A stretch of 64,000 nt of DNA from JAQBGV01 sp032128395 (GCA_032128395.1 JAQBGV010000193.1:1-64000); one strand, 5' to 3'. Counted from the stretch's first letter, positions 32,975-41,916 are shown. Numbers and translations are program-made. The notes: a model not told the origin generated them from the letters alone.

Positions 32975-34786
32975 ATGCGCCATCGCTTCCCCCTCTCACT
33001 CGTCGCCATCTCCCTCCTCCTCGTCGGCGCTACGGTCGCACAGGATGCGACACCGGCGGCCGCGCCCGCCGACCCGTTGCTCCGAGCCCTCCTCGGGGAC
33101 TCCCCGGAGCAGGACAGCACGGCGCCCCGGCGGGCGACAGCTCCGATCCCGCCCGTGGCCGATCCGCTGCTGCTCCCCCCCGCACCTCCGACGCCGGATG
33201 AGCCCCATGGACTGTGGCTCCTCAGCGATGGTCCCGCGACCGCTCCCACCATCCCGGACGAGCCCGCCCCTCCCCCGACCGGCGGTTGGCTCCTGACGCA
33301 GGACGGCACGGGGCGAGCGGTGTACGGGCAAGGCGGGACGACCGGGAATGGATTCAGTTTCTACGACGGCATTGCGGACGCGCGCGACTACACCACCTGG
33401 AACACGAACTCGAACCAGGTCGATCTGCGCGTCAGCGTCGAGGGGGGTGGCATCACCGTTCATCGCAATGGACGGCCCGTCCCCGATGATCAAATCGAAC
33501 AGCACGGCTCGACTCTCCGCGTCCACGACGGAACCGGTCGTCTTCTCGTCACCATCGACGTTGCGGGCGATGGTCGGGTGACGATCCCCCCAGGGTGGAG
33601 TTTCCGCGGACCCGCGAACTGGGCCACCCAGGCCCAGAGCAAGAACGTGATCGGAATTCGCACCGGATCGATCGAGGCAGCCCTCGCGCAGCACCTCGGT
33701 CTGGGGGACGGCGAGGGGATCCTGATCAGCGAAGCAGTCCCGGGTCATCCTGCCGCGGCGGCGGGACTGCGGGCGCACGACGTGATCGTCGCGATCGACG
33801 GACGACGCCCCGCTACCCTCGACCTCCTCAAGAACACCCTCCAGACGAAGGAAGCCGGAGCCCACATCACGCTCACCGTGGTGCGCGCCGGGAACACCCT
33901 CGAGATTCGCTCCGAGATCACGCAGATCTCCGCTCCGGTCGGCGCGAACACGCTCCCGAGCGGCGCCTATGCGCTCTCACTCGGGGACTACGCGGGAGTG
34001 CTCACCGAAGAGGGCAACGTCCCCGCTCCAACCCTGCTCTGGCGGCGCAGTGGGAACGTGTTGCTCGGTTCGGAGGACGGGACGGCGGTGCTTCCGCCCT
34101 CGGCGAGAACGCTAGGATCGGCCCCGGCGCTCGGCCTCACCGGCGGCGGCGGCGCGGGAAGAGTGGTGGCCGTCCCCCGGCTGCCCGGGGGTTTGGCGGC
34201 GGGTCAGGTCGTGTCACCTGGGGCGAGCAACAATTTCGGCGGTCAGGTGGTCGGTCCGGATGGGAATCCGATCGCCGGGGCCCTGGTCGCTCCTGGCGCC
34301 GGCGGCGTGGTGGATCTCAGCCGGGGGCGGATCGCAGCTCCGGTGATCGGCGACGGATTCCGGCGCGCCGGGCCCGGAGGGGATCGCCTCGAGACGATCG
34401 AGAAGCGTCTCGAGAAACTCGAAGAGCTGCTGGAGAAGTTGCTCGAGCAGAAGAGCAAGGATCGGCAGCCTCGGGCGGAGGCGCCACGGCGCACCCAGAA
34501 CATCGACGGCCGAGTCGTTGCGGTGATCGACGGTCTCGTGATCCTCTCGGTCGGTTCCGACGACGGAGTTGCGAGCGGAGACGAATTCGTGGTCTATCGA
34601 GGTGAGCAGTTCATCGGGAAGGTACGGGTCAGCTCCGTGACTTCCGAGCAATCCGAAGCAACCGTTCTCTTCACACACAACAACTTGGGGATCGAACAGG
34701 GACAGAGCGCAACCACGCGGTTGAAGAGCCTGACCACCCCGTGGGAGGGGGACGACACGGTCGGCGCCACGGGCACCGGCGGCTAG
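32975..34786 (+). CDS. Exported PDZ / coiled-coil protein with FlgT-C-like end
   Basis: A 603-residue exported protein (signal ends LLLVGATVAQD). A proline-rich low-complexity segment spans about residues 30-110. A PDZ domain covers about 240-325 (GILISEAVPGHPAAAAGLR, then AHDVIVAIDGRRPATLDLL). A Gly/Val-rich linker follows, then a short coiled coil (ETIEKRLEKLEELLEKLLEQ, about 470-490). The C-terminal domain (DGRVVAVIDGLVILSVGSDD, then GDEFVVYRGEQFIGKVRV) resembles the small barrel seen at the end of FlgT and of envelope proteins in planctomycetes. Start ATG has AAGGA nine bases upstream. As the third gene of the sigma operon it is the probable regulated envelope output. Confidence 0.78.
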   Translation: MRHRFPLSLVAISLLLVGATVAQDATPAAAPADPLLRALLGDSPEQDSTAPRRATAPIPPVADPLLLPPAPPTPDEPHGLWLLSDGPATAPTIPDEPAPPPTGGWLLTQDGTGRAVYGQGGTTGNGFSFYDGIADARDYTTWNTNSNQVDLRVSVEGGGITVHRNGRPVPDDQIEQHGSTLRVHDGTGRLLVTIDVAGDGRVTIPPGWSFRGPANWATQAQSKNVIGIRTGSIEAALAQHLGLGDGEGILISEAVPGHPAAAAGLRAHDVIVAIDGRRPATLDLLKNTLQTKEAGAHITLTVVRAGNTLEIRSEITQISAPVGANTLPSGAYALSLGDYAGVLTEEGNVPAPTLLWRRSGNVLLGSEDGTAVLPPSARTLGSAPALGLTGGGGAGRVVAVPRLPGGLAAGQVVSPGASNNFGGQVVGPDGNPIAGALVAPGAGGVVDLSRGRIAAPVIGDGFRRAGPGGDRLETIEKRLEKLEELLEKLLEQKSKDRQPRAEAPRRTQNIDGRVVAVIDGLVILSVGSDDGVASGDEFVVYRGEQFIGKVRVSSVTSEQSEATVLFTHNNLGIEQGQSATTRLKSLTTPWEGDDTVGATGTGG

Positions 34787-34870
34787 CCGGAAGACTCCCG
34801 GAGAGAGCTGAGAGGATCGCCGCAGCCGATCCGGATGCGGCGGACCCCTCGTTCTTCGGTTCTCGCTCGA

Positions 34871-34936
34871 GGGACTGCCCCGGCGGTGGGGGGCAATCGA
34901 CAACGCTCCTTCGCGAACGATCGTCGGGACACTCCC
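34871..34936. repeat. Family B inverted repeat, copy 3 (paired, diverged)
   Basis: The left end GGGACTGCCCCGGCGGT (34871-34887) and the right end GATCGTCGGGACACTCCC (34919-34936) are diverged family B arms flanking about 31 bp. It occupies the 311-bp gap between the PDZ protein and the dockerin protein. The rest of that gap shows no gene. Confidence 0.55.
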
Positions 34937-35097
34937 TCAAGCCTCGACGGACCCTTGCCTCCGGGGCCCCTGCCAAGGAGAATCGGGTGCCCCAGCACAG
35001 CCCCGGAATCGGTACAGCCCCGGAAACGCACGATCCGCCCCCTGCGGTGCGGAGCTTCGGTGCACCGGTTCTCCGGGAGGGCGGAAGGTGGCTCCCA

Positions 35098-35988
35098 GTG
35101 TCTCGTCGAATTCTCCCGATCCTCTCCATCGTCGCTCTGGTCGCCTCCTCCGCCTTCGCGGGCGAAGCCAACGACACTTTTTCGCGGGGGGACGCGAACC
35201 GGGATGGCGCACTGAACATCGCGGACGCCGTCTTCGTGCTCGACTATCTCTTCGGCGGAGCCGGCGCCGTTCTCCCCTGTCAGGACGCCGCCGATGCGAA
35301 CGACGACGGGGCGATCGACATCGCGGACCCGATCCTCATGCTCGGCTATCTGTTCGTGCCGCCGCTGACGCCGCTCGTCGCACCGTTCCCGAACCCCGGT
35401 TCCGACCCGACCGCCGACGGCCTCACCTGCGCACCGATCGACTGCGCGAACGCCGCGGAGGTCGATGCTCTGCTCACGCTGCTCATCGGAACCTACCCTC
35501 TTCCCGGTGCGGTTCCACCGCAGACGATCACACAGTCCGGAGTGACGGTCGAGATCTTCGCCGCGGACGCGGTGGTGACCGTCGACAGCGTCAGCTACGA
35601 CCCGATCACGGATACGTTCTCCGCATCGGGCACCGCAGGCGCCCCGGCGGTACCGACGACGATCACCGCGTTCCTGATCAACGTCAGCTGCGATATCGCG
35701 GTGACCGGCAACTGGAGCATGACCGGTTCGCTCGACACCATCCCGATCAGCGCAGAGGCGTCCGAGGTCGTCGGCGTGACCCCGGGATCGGTGACATCAT
35801 CGGTGACGAATACGAACATCGACTTTTCGGCGTGCGGGGGGATCGGCGTGATTCTTTCGATCGTCTCCGGTCTCTTCGATGCCGCGATCCAGGACGCGAT
35901 CGATCAGATCGAGGTCCAGCTCGAGGCACAGATCACACAGGCCGTCGACGCAGTGATCGGGACGACGCCGCTAATCGTCTGCGAGTAA
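35098..35988 (+). CDS. Secreted protein with N-terminal dockerin-like domain
   Basis: A 296-residue exported protein. GTG start with GGAAGGTGG upstream; signal peptide ends SSAFAGEA. Unlike the other dockerin-like proteins here, the calcium-loop doublet is N-terminal (GDANRDGALNIADAVFVLDY, DANDDGAIDIADPILMLGY, about residues 32-100), followed by APFPNPG and a C-x4-C. The remaining 190 residues are a beta-rich domain with no recognised family (VTVEIFAADAVVTVDSVSYD, TITAFLINVSCDIAVTG). It ends LIVCE. It converges on the rfbC-like gene across a strong hairpin. Function unknown; presumed cell-surface. Confidence 0.75.
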   Translation: MSRRILPILSIVALVASSAFAGEANDTFSRGDANRDGALNIADAVFVLDYLFGGAGAVLPCQDAADANDDGAIDIADPILMLGYLFVPPLTPLVAPFPNPGSDPTADGLTCAPIDCANAAEVDALLTLLIGTYPLPGAVPPQTITQSGVTVEIFAADAVVTVDSVSYDPITDTFSASGTAGAPAVPTTITAFLINVSCDIAVTGNWSMTGSLDTIPISAEASEVVGVTPGSVTSSVTNTNIDFSACGGIGVILSIVSGLFDAAIQDAIDQIEVQLEAQITQAVDAVIGTTPLIVCE

Positions 35989-36026
35989 ACCTGGCCCGGG
36001 CTCCGATGAGGCACCGCCTGCGGCGT

Positions 36027-36090
36027 CGCGGGGTGCCGGCCGATCCTCGACGGGGCGAAGGCCCCGCCTGCGGTCGGTCGGCACCCCGCG
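36027..36090. terminator. Bidirectional hairpin between convergent genes
   Basis: CGCGGGGTGCC at 36027-36037 pairs with GGCACCCCGCG at 36080-36090, and the stem continues inward through GGCCGATC against GGTCGGTC with two mismatches. An inner hairpin GGGGC/GCCCC sits in the loop. It lies between the stops of the dockerin-protein gene and the rfbC-like gene. No U-run is present on either side. Confidence 0.5.
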
Positions 36091-36134
36091 CCTTGCATTC
36101 GATACCTCCTCGAAGCCCTCTACGTGCATCGTTT

Positions 36135-36683
36135 TCAGAAGAGTGGCGATCGGGCGTATTCTTCCCAGATCGGGAATGCTTGGTCCCGGTCGGAGACGAC
36201 CGGGACGAGATTCTCGGGCCAGGGGATACCCACCGTGTCCCATCGGATGCCCCGGTCCGACTCGGGCACGTACACCGAAGTGGTCTGATAGTGGAGCGTC
36301 GCGGAGTCCGTGGTGACCAGGAACCCGTGGGCGATCCCGCGGGGGATGTAGATCACGTGAGCGCTCTCGGCGTCGAGTTCGAGGCACTCGTACGCGCCGA
36401 AGGTCGTCGATTCCGCACGCAGGTCCACCAGGACGTCGAGCACCCGTCCCTCTGAACAATGGACGAGTTTCGCATGGTCGTGCGGAGGCGCCTGATAGTG
36501 AAGTCCTCGCAAGACCCCCTGCCCCGACTTCGAGTAGTACGTCTCGACGAAGTCGGTCTCGAGGCCGAGCTTGCGCAGCGACGGCGCGTGAAACACCTTC
36601 ACGAAACGCCCTCGTGCATCGTCGAAGACTCGAGGGACGAGCCGGCGGCACCCGGCGATCGTCAACTCACTAGCCTCGAACAT
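36135..36683 (-). CDS. rfbC: Nucleotide-sugar 3,5- or 5-epimerase (RmlC/AscE-like)
   Basis: A 182-residue cupin-fold epimerase of the dTDP-4-dehydrorhamnose 3,5-epimerase family. The catalytic base is the histidine in GVLRGLHYQ. The proton-donor tyrosine is in LHYQTTSVYVP. The sugar-binding IPRGIAHGF is present. Length is normal. It is last in the CDP-sugar operon and overlaps the preceding reductase gene by 14 nt. No rmlA, rmlB or rmlD lies nearby, and all upstream genes make CDP sugars. It is therefore more likely the CDP-linked C5 epimerase (AscE type, ascarylose branch) than a dTDP-rhamnose enzyme. That reassignment is inference. Confidence 0.88.
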   Translation of the reverse strand: MFEASELTIAGCRRLVPRVFDDARGRFVKVFHAPSLRKLGLETDFVETYYSKSGQGVLRGLHYQAPPHDHAKLVHCSEGRVLDVLVDLRAESTTFGAYECLELDAESAHVIYIPRGIAHGFLVTTDSATLHYQTTSVYVPESDRGIRWDTVGIPWPENLVPVVSDRDQAFPIWEEYARSPLF

Positions 36684-37569
36684 CGTGCTCGATCCATCTC
36701 CGAATTCCGTCGCGCAGAGTGACCTCGGGCTTCCACCCCGGAATCGTCGCCCCTCCCCGCCAAGGGACCATCACCTCGCGCTTTCGGTAGGGACGCTCCC
36801 CGAAGCGGAGGTCGAGCGCGACTCCGGACTCCTTCTCGAAGATCCGGACCAGTTCTCGCAGGGTCGGGGTCTCTCCGGAGCGCACTGCGAATTCCTCGGA
36901 GGATCCGGCGGGAAGCGTGGTCACCCGCTCCGCGGCGATCGCGTAGGCGCGGACCACGTCGTCGACGTGGACGAGATCGAGTCGCTGCTCCCCTGGAGAA
37001 AAATCGATGCTCCCCCCCTCCCCCTGGGTCAGGTGGAGGAGGAGGGGCATCAGCTTCGGTCGGTGGTCCCCTTCGCCGTAGGTATCGAAGAGCTTGAGAT
37101 GGATCACCCGGAGCGGCGCGGTGCGAAGGTGGAACACGAGCAAGGTCTCGAACGCCTGCTTCGTCGCCGCATAGAGGGAGACGGGATCGTAGGCGGAGTC
37201 TCTGAAGTGCTGCCAGGCGGTTCCGGTGTGGATGAGGTGGTGGACGTCGTTCTGGAGCATCGCCTCGACCAGCTCGGCGCTGAAGCGCAGATTGCTGTCG
37301 ATGAGAGGGCCGACATCGCGAGCGGTGTGTTCGGCGACGAAGAGCGCAGCGAGGTGGAAGACCACATCGGGGCGAGCGCTCTCGACGATCTCGATCAAAC
37401 TCTCCACTCCGCCCACTTGGCAGTGGACCGTCGCGGGTTCGAGAGCCAGAACACGGTCGGGATCGGACTCGGGGCGGGTGATGACGTGCACTTCGTGACC
37501 CGCGGCGAGGAGGTGACGCACGAGGTGGCCGCCGACGAATCCGGTTCCCCCGGTGACAAGAGCTCTCAA
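36670..37569 (-). CDS. NAD(P)-dependent nucleotide-sugar reductase/epimerase (SDR)
   Basis: A 299-residue extended short-chain dehydrogenase. The nucleotide-binding motif is VTGGTGFVGGHLVRHL at the N terminus. The catalytic tyrosine and lysine are in SLYAATKQAFETL. In the operon it follows rfbH and precedes the epimerase, the place of the C4 reductase (AscF/RfbS/RfbJ type) that finishes 3,6-dideoxyhexoses. TTG is taken as start: it has GGGAGGAG four bases upstream, overlaps the rfbH stop by 4 nt (TTGA), and puts the Rossmann motif at the very N terminus. The longer upstream frame belongs to rfbH. The stereochemistry of the product cannot be read from the sequence. Confidence 0.85.
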   Translation of the reverse strand: MRALVTGGTGFVGGHLVRHLLAAGHEVHVITRPESDPDRVLALEPATVHCQVGGVESLIEIVESARPDVVFHLAALFVAEHTARDVGPLIDSNLRFSAELVEAMLQNDVHHLIHTGTAWQHFRDSAYDPVSLYAATKQAFETLLVFHLRTAPLRVIHLKLFDTYGEGDHRPKLMPLLLHLTQGEGGSIDFSPGEQRLDLVHVDDVVRAYAIAAERVTTLPAGSSEEFAVRSGETPTLRELVRIFEKESGVALDLRFGERPYRKREVMVPWRGGATIPGWKPEVTLRDGIRRWIEHDVRG

Positions 37570-38942
37570 GGGCTCCTCCCCCCCGCTTTCTCGAGCGCGA
37601 ATCCCTGGATGACATCCACCACGTACGAGCGCGCGCTCTCGGTCAATCCCGGATAGACCCCGATCCACACCGCTCGTTCCATGACCCTATCGGTCCGGGC
37701 GAGAGAGCCGACGACCCGAAACGGCGGGGTGCTGCGGTGCGCTACGCGATCTGCGAAGAGCTGACTGAGCGCCGGCTGACGGATCAGGTTTCCTGCGAAC
37801 AGCATTCGGGTCTGGATCTTCCGCTTCTCGAGGTGAGCGACCAACTCCCCTCGATCGAAAGGTGCTTCCTCGCGAACCATCATCAGGAATCCGAACCAAC
37901 TCGGGTCGCTGCCCGGGGTCGGCTCGGGGAGGACGAGGAACTCCTCGAGATCCGAGAGAGCCTCGCGGTAGAAGGCCCAGTTCTTTCGACGTGCCTCGCA
38001 GAATCCATCGAGCTTTTCGAGCTGGCGCAGGCCGACCGCGGCCTGCATGTCGGTCATTTTCAGGTTGAACCCGAGGTGCGAGTACACGTACTTGTGGTCG
38101 TACCCCGCGGGCAGTTCTCCGAGCTTCCACTGGAAGCGCTTGCCGCAGGTGTTGTCGACCCCGGGGTCGCACCAGCAATCGCGTCCCCAGTCCCTCACAC
38201 TCTCGATCACTCGGTTCAGTTCGTCGTTGTTGGTGAGGACGGCGCCTCCCTCACCGGTGGTCATGTGATGCGGCGGGTAGAAGCTCAGGGTCGCCATGTC
38301 GCCGAAGGTCCCGGTTTTCTTCCCTTCGTAGAGCGATCCCGCGGCGTCGCAGTTGTCCTCGATCAGCCAGAGATCGTGCTTTCGGCAGAACTCGACCACG
38401 CCGCCGAGGTCGAACGGGTTCCCGAGGGTGTGCGCGATGATCACGGCGCGGGTCCGGTGGCTGCGAGCTGCTCGGAGCAGGGAGACGTCGATGTTGTAGG
38501 TCGGCAGGTTCACGTCGACGAACACGGGGACGAGGCCGAGCTGGATCGCCGGGGTGACCGTGGTCGGGAAACCGGCCGCCACCGTGATCACCTCGTCGCC
38601 GGGGCGGGCTCTGCGATCTCCCAGAGACGGACTCATCAGAGCGGCGGTCGCGACCAGGTTCGCGCTCGAGCCGCTGTTCACCAACCGCGCGTGCTTGAGC
38701 CCGTACCACTTTGCGAGCGCCCGCTCGAGCCTGCGGTGCCACCGCCCTGCGGTGAGCCAAAACTCGAGGGAGCTCTCGACCAGCGCGGTCATCTCCTTGC
38801 CGTCGTACACGCGCCCCGCGTAAGGGACCGGCGTCCTCCCCGGCACGAATGTCGATTCGCGATTGCGCAGACCCGCGAGTCGCTCGACTCGCTCGAGAAT
38901 TTCATCGATGAGCTGCTGCTCGCTGACGGGATCAGGTTCCAC
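37566..38942 (-). CDS. rfbH: CDP-4-dehydro-6-deoxyglucose 3-dehydratase (E1, RfbH/AscC)
   Basis: A 458-residue PLP/PMP and 2Fe-2S enzyme that removes the C3 hydroxyl of CDP-4-keto-6-deoxyglucose. The aminotransferase-fold lysine is replaced by histidine in SFYPPHHMTTGEGG, the hallmark of E1. The iron-sulfur ligands fit the family spacing C-x57-C-x-C-x7-C exactly, from EDNCDAAG to DCWCDPGVDNTCG. GTG start; it overlaps the rfbG stop by 11 nt. The partner reductase E3 (AscD/RfbI ferredoxin-flavin type) is not in the operon and must be elsewhere or be replaced. The product is the 3,6-dideoxy precursor. Confidence 0.95.
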   Translation of the reverse strand: MEPDPVSEQQLIDEILERVERLAGLRNRESTFVPGRTPVPYAGRVYDGKEMTALVESSLEFWLTAGRWHRRLERALAKWYGLKHARLVNSGSSANLVATAALMSPSLGDRRARPGDEVITVAAGFPTTVTPAIQLGLVPVFVDVNLPTYNIDVSLLRAARSHRTRAVIIAHTLGNPFDLGGVVEFCRKHDLWLIEDNCDAAGSLYEGKKTGTFGDMATLSFYPPHHMTTGEGGAVLTNNDELNRVIESVRDWGRDCWCDPGVDNTCGKRFQWKLGELPAGYDHKYVYSHLGFNLKMTDMQAAVGLRQLEKLDGFCEARRKNWAFYREALSDLEEFLVLPEPTPGSDPSWFGFLMMVREEAPFDRGELVAHLEKRKIQTRMLFAGNLIRQPALSQLFADRVAHRSTPPFRVVGSLARTDRVMERAVWIGVYPGLTESARSYVVDVIQGFALEKAGGRSP

Positions 38943-40059
38943 GGTACCCCCCGGAGTTCTGGTACTCGTGGATCTGGCGCCCCGAGAGTGCCCTCATGGC
39001 ATCGGGTTCCGCCCCATCCGCGTGCGCGCGATGCCACTCGACGACGCGAGAAAGGGTCTGAAAGAAGTCCCACCGCGGCGCCCAGCCGAGACGAGCGGTC
39101 GCCTTGTCGATACTGAGCCTCAGGATCCCCGCTTCCTCCACGGCGCTCTCGACCGGCGTGTGTTCCCACCCCCCGGATCCCCAGAACTCGATCAGGGTCT
39201 CGACGACGTCGCGCACGGTCCGAACCTCCGACGCGGCCGGCCCGAAGTTCCATCCGTCGCACGCCTCGGCGCGCGAGATTCCTCCGCGACCGCAGAGATG
39301 AGCGCCGAGGGAGAGATAGCCGCCGAGCGGCTCGAGGACATGTTGCCACGGGCGAATCGCGCCCGGGTTCCGAACCGCGACCGACTCGCCGGCCACGAGG
39401 GCGCGGACCATGTCGGGGACGATCCGGTCCTCCGCCCAATCTCCCCCGCCGAGGACGTTCCCGGCGCGGGCGGAAGCGATGGCGATGCCGTGATCTTCGA
39501 TTCGATCGATGGGGAAGAAGCTCCGGCGATAGCTCGAGACGACCAGCTCGGTCGCGCCCTTGCTCATCGAGTAGATGTCGTGGCCTCCCATCGGATCGCT
39601 CTCGCGATAGCCGTGCCACCACTCGCGGTTCTCGTAGCACTTGTCGCTCGAGACGACGACCACCGAACAGGGGCGCTCCGCGAGGCGTACTGCCTCGAGT
39701 ACGTGTGCGGTTCCCAGGACGTTGGTCCGGATCGTCTCGATCGGCTCTCGGTAGCTCCGGCGCACCAGCGCCTGCGCGGCGAGATGAAAGACGAACTCGG
39801 GGCGGTGTTCATCGATGACCGCACGAACCACGTCGAGATCGGTGATGTCCCCGATCGTGTGGGTAACTGTACGCTCGATCCCGGCGACCTCGAAGAGGGA
39901 CGGGGAAGATTTGGGAGGGAGCGCGAGCCCGATCACCTCGGCGCCGAGGGAATCGAGCCACATCGCGAGCCACGAGCCCTTGAACCCGGTGTGTCCGGTG
40001 ATGAGGACGCGTCGTCCCGAGTAGACGTCCTCGAGAGAGCTCGACCTCGTGTGGATCAC
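38932..40059 (-). CDS. rfbG: CDP-glucose 4,6-dehydratase (RfbG/AscB)
   Basis: A 375-residue extended SDR enzyme that converts CDP-glucose to CDP-4-keto-6-deoxyglucose. The NAD-binding motif is ITGHTGFKGSWLA, typical of RfbG. The catalytic tyrosine region is DIYSMSKGATELV. SARAGNVLGGGDWAEDR and RPWQHVLEPLGGYL are signature stretches. Several starts are possible; GTG at 40059 is preferred because it overlaps the rfbF stop by 4 nt (GTGA) with GGAAGG upstream. An ATG at 40074 is the alternative. It is second in the CDP-sugar operon. Confidence 0.95.
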   Translation of the reverse strand: MIHTRSSSLEDVYSGRRVLITGHTGFKGSWLAMWLDSLGAEVIGLALPPKSSPSLFEVAGIERTVTHTIGDITDLDVVRAVIDEHRPEFVFHLAAQALVRRSYREPIETIRTNVLGTAHVLEAVRLAERPCSVVVVSSDKCYENREWWHGYRESDPMGGHDIYSMSKGATELVVSSYRRSFFPIDRIEDHGIAIASARAGNVLGGGDWAEDRIVPDMVRALVAGESVAVRNPGAIRPWQHVLEPLGGYLSLGAHLCGRGGISRAEACDGWNFGPAASEVRTVRDVVETLIEFWGSGGWEHTPVESAVEEAGILRLSIDKATARLGWAPRWDFFQTLSRVVEWHRAHADGAEPDAMRALSGRQIHEYQNSGGYRGT

Positions 40060-40856
40060 GGCCACGCCTTCCATGGCGCATCCCCAGAGGCCCAGAGATC
40101 GTTCAGCATCTTGTACTCGCGGTAGGTGTCCATCGGGAGCCAGAAGCCGTCGTGTCGAAACGCGGAGAGCTCGCCATCGGCGGTCAGCCGGCGGAGCGGC
40201 TCCTGTTCGAGGATCAGTTCCGGTCCTCCCTCGAGGTACGGCCAAATGCGCTTCGCGTCGAAGACGAAGAACCCGCCGTTGATCAGCCCAGCGGTGGTCT
40301 GCGGTTTCTCGTTGAACTCGCGGACGCGGGAGCCCTCCGTCTCCATCTCGCCGAAGCGTCCCGGGGGATGGACCGCGGTGACGGTCGCGATGCGCCCTTC
40401 TCGGCGGTGGTGCTCGACGAGGCCCTCGATGTCGATGTTCGCGAGGCCGTCGCCGTAGGTCAGACAGAAGAGGTCATCGTTTTCCACGTACTGGCGGATT
40501 GCGGCGACCCGCCCGCCGGTCATCGTCTGTTCTCCGGTGTTGGCGAGGGTCACCCGCCACTCTTCGAGACCCTCGCCGATCCCTTGTCCCGCGCCATGGA
40601 TCTCGACCGCTCCCTCTCGCCCGAGCTGCACGGTGATGTCGGAACTCTTCGCCCGGTAGTTCAGGAAGTACTCCTTGATCAACCACCCCTTGTGGCCGAG
40701 GCAGAGCACGAAATCATCGAGGCCGTGCGCGGCGTAGAGCTTCATGATGTGCCAGAGGATCGGGGCACCGCCGACCGGCAGCATCGGCTTCGGAAGCTCC
40801 TCCGAAGCCGCGCGGATCCGCGTCCCCTGACCTCCACACAGAATCACGACCTTCAT
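40056..40856 (-). CDS. rfbF: Glucose-1-phosphate cytidylyltransferase (RfbF/AscA)
   Basis: A 266-residue nucleotidyltransferase making CDP-glucose from CTP and glucose-1-phosphate. The N terminus is the nucleotide-binding motif ILCGGQGTRIR, then ELPKPMLPVGGAPILWHIM. TYGDGLANIDI carries the metal-binding aspartate. GGFFVFDAKRIWPYL and the C-terminal GFWLPMDTYREY are typical of RfbF. ATG has GGAGG six bases upstream. It is first in the five-gene operon and divergent from a glycosyltransferase. Confidence 0.95.
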   Translation of the reverse strand: MKVVILCGGQGTRIRAASEELPKPMLPVGGAPILWHIMKLYAAHGLDDFVLCLGHKGWLIKEYFLNYRAKSSDITVQLGREGAVEIHGAGQGIGEGLEEWRVTLANTGEQTMTGGRVAAIRQYVENDDLFCLTYGDGLANIDIEGLVEHHRREGRIATVTAVHPPGRFGEMETEGSRVREFNEKPQTTAGLINGGFFVFDAKRIWPYLEGGPELILEQEPLRRLTADGELSAFRHDGFWLPMDTYREYKMLNDLWASGDAPWKAWP

Positions 40857-40947
40857 GCGAGCCTCCGACCTGGTGGTGCCGATGCGCGCCATGGTACTGT
40901 AGCCCTGTCGGGGAACACCAGTCAGAGCGGGCGGAGACGGCGAGATC
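40857..40947. promoter_or_regulatory. Divergent promoter region of the CDP-sugar operon and glycosyltransferase
   Basis: This 91-bp gap separates the divergent starts of rfbF and the glycosyltransferase and must hold both promoters. It contains ribosome binding sites at both ends (GGAGG for each gene). No -35/-10 elements could be assigned confidently. Confidence 0.45.
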
Positions 40948-41916
40948 ATGGATTCCGTACCGAATTTCTCCGTCGGGATCCCGACCTACAACCACGGGAA
41001 ATACGTCGGCGCGGCGATCGAGTCCCTCCTCGACCAGACGGTCGCCCCCCTCGAGCTGGTGGTGTGCAACAACCACTCGACCGACGATACCGCCGAGGTT
41101 CTCGCACGGTTCGGGGACCGGATCCGCGTGATCAGCCCTCCCGAGCATCTTTCGATGATGGCGAACTGGAACCACCTCGTCGGGCAGCTCCGGGGGGAAT
41201 GGGTCGCGCTCCTCTCGAGCGATGACCTGGCGCTCCCTCCCTTCGTCGAGGCGCTCTGGGAAGGGACCCAGCTCGCCGAGGACGCGGTGCTCGTGCGCGC
41301 CGACGTCGACTTCGTCGACGGCGAGGGACAGGATCTCGGGACGCGTCGCCGGCGGGTCCCGGGGGTCACGTCGCCGCCGAAAAACTTCCTCGAGCGCCTC
41401 TACGGCCCGAAGGTGAACTTCAACGCGGTCGCGTTCCGGAAGGACGCCTGGGAGAAGAGCGGTGGGTTTCCCGAGTCGTGCCGCCTCGCGGGCGATTGGG
41501 CGTTCTGGCTCGAGCTCACCCCGTTCGGCAGCTTCACCACCGTCTCCGTCCCGGTCTCCCGTTATCGAAAGGGACACCGGAGTCGCGAGGAGGAACACGC
41601 TCGCCTGGTCCTCTGGGCGGAGGACTACCGTGCGATCTACCGCGAGTTGATGCCGCGCATCGCGAAGGAGCTCGGCGTCTCCCCCGCGCTGGTGCGCCAC
41701 GCGATGCGATCTCGGTGCACCAACTTCCTCTCGCGACTGAGTCGGAGTTTGCCGAACGAGAGTCGCGAGGAGGTCGCCCGGGAGCTCGCCGACTGGGCGA
41801 AGGACTGTGACGTCGAGCGAGCTCTCGAGCGGTTCCGGGCGGGAGAGCGATTCGGGAAGAGACGGTTCCGCCGGCTGCGCCGGTGGGCCGCCACCCTCGG
41901 ACTTTCGAACGGGTGA
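40948..41916 (+). CDS. Family 2 glycosyltransferase
   Basis: A 322-residue inverting GT-A glycosyltransferase. The N terminus has SVGIPTYNHGKYVGAAIESL. The nucleotide-sugar region is VVCNNHSTDDT and the metal-binding motif is LSSDDLALP. The C-terminal third is Arg-rich and helical (ANFLSRLSRSL-type repeats). There is no membrane segment, so it acts at the cytoplasmic face. It is divergent from the CDP-deoxysugar operon, so it plausibly transfers that sugar or a neighbouring one to a cell-surface glycan; this is inference. ATG has GGAG upstream. Confidence 0.9.
   Translation: MDSVPNFSVGIPTYNHGKYVGAAIESLLDQTVAPLELVVCNNHSTDDTAEVLARFGDRIRVISPPEHLSMMANWNHLVGQLRGEWVALLSSDDLALPPFVEALWEGTQLAEDAVLVRADVDFVDGEGQDLGTRRRRVPGVTSPPKNFLERLYGPKVNFNAVAFRKDAWEKSGGFPESCRLAGDWAFWLELTPFGSFTTVSVPVSRYRKGHRSREEEHARLVLWAEDYRAIYRELMPRIAKELGVSPALVRHAMRSRCTNFLSRLSRSLPNESREEVARELADWAKDCDVERALERFRAGERFGKRRFRRLRRWAATLGLSNG

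Noticed and set aside
36135..36683. Evidence for a dTDP-rhamnose (rml) operon
   Set aside because: Only the epimerase would fit; all neighbours are CDP-sugar genes and no rmlA, rmlB or rmlD is present.
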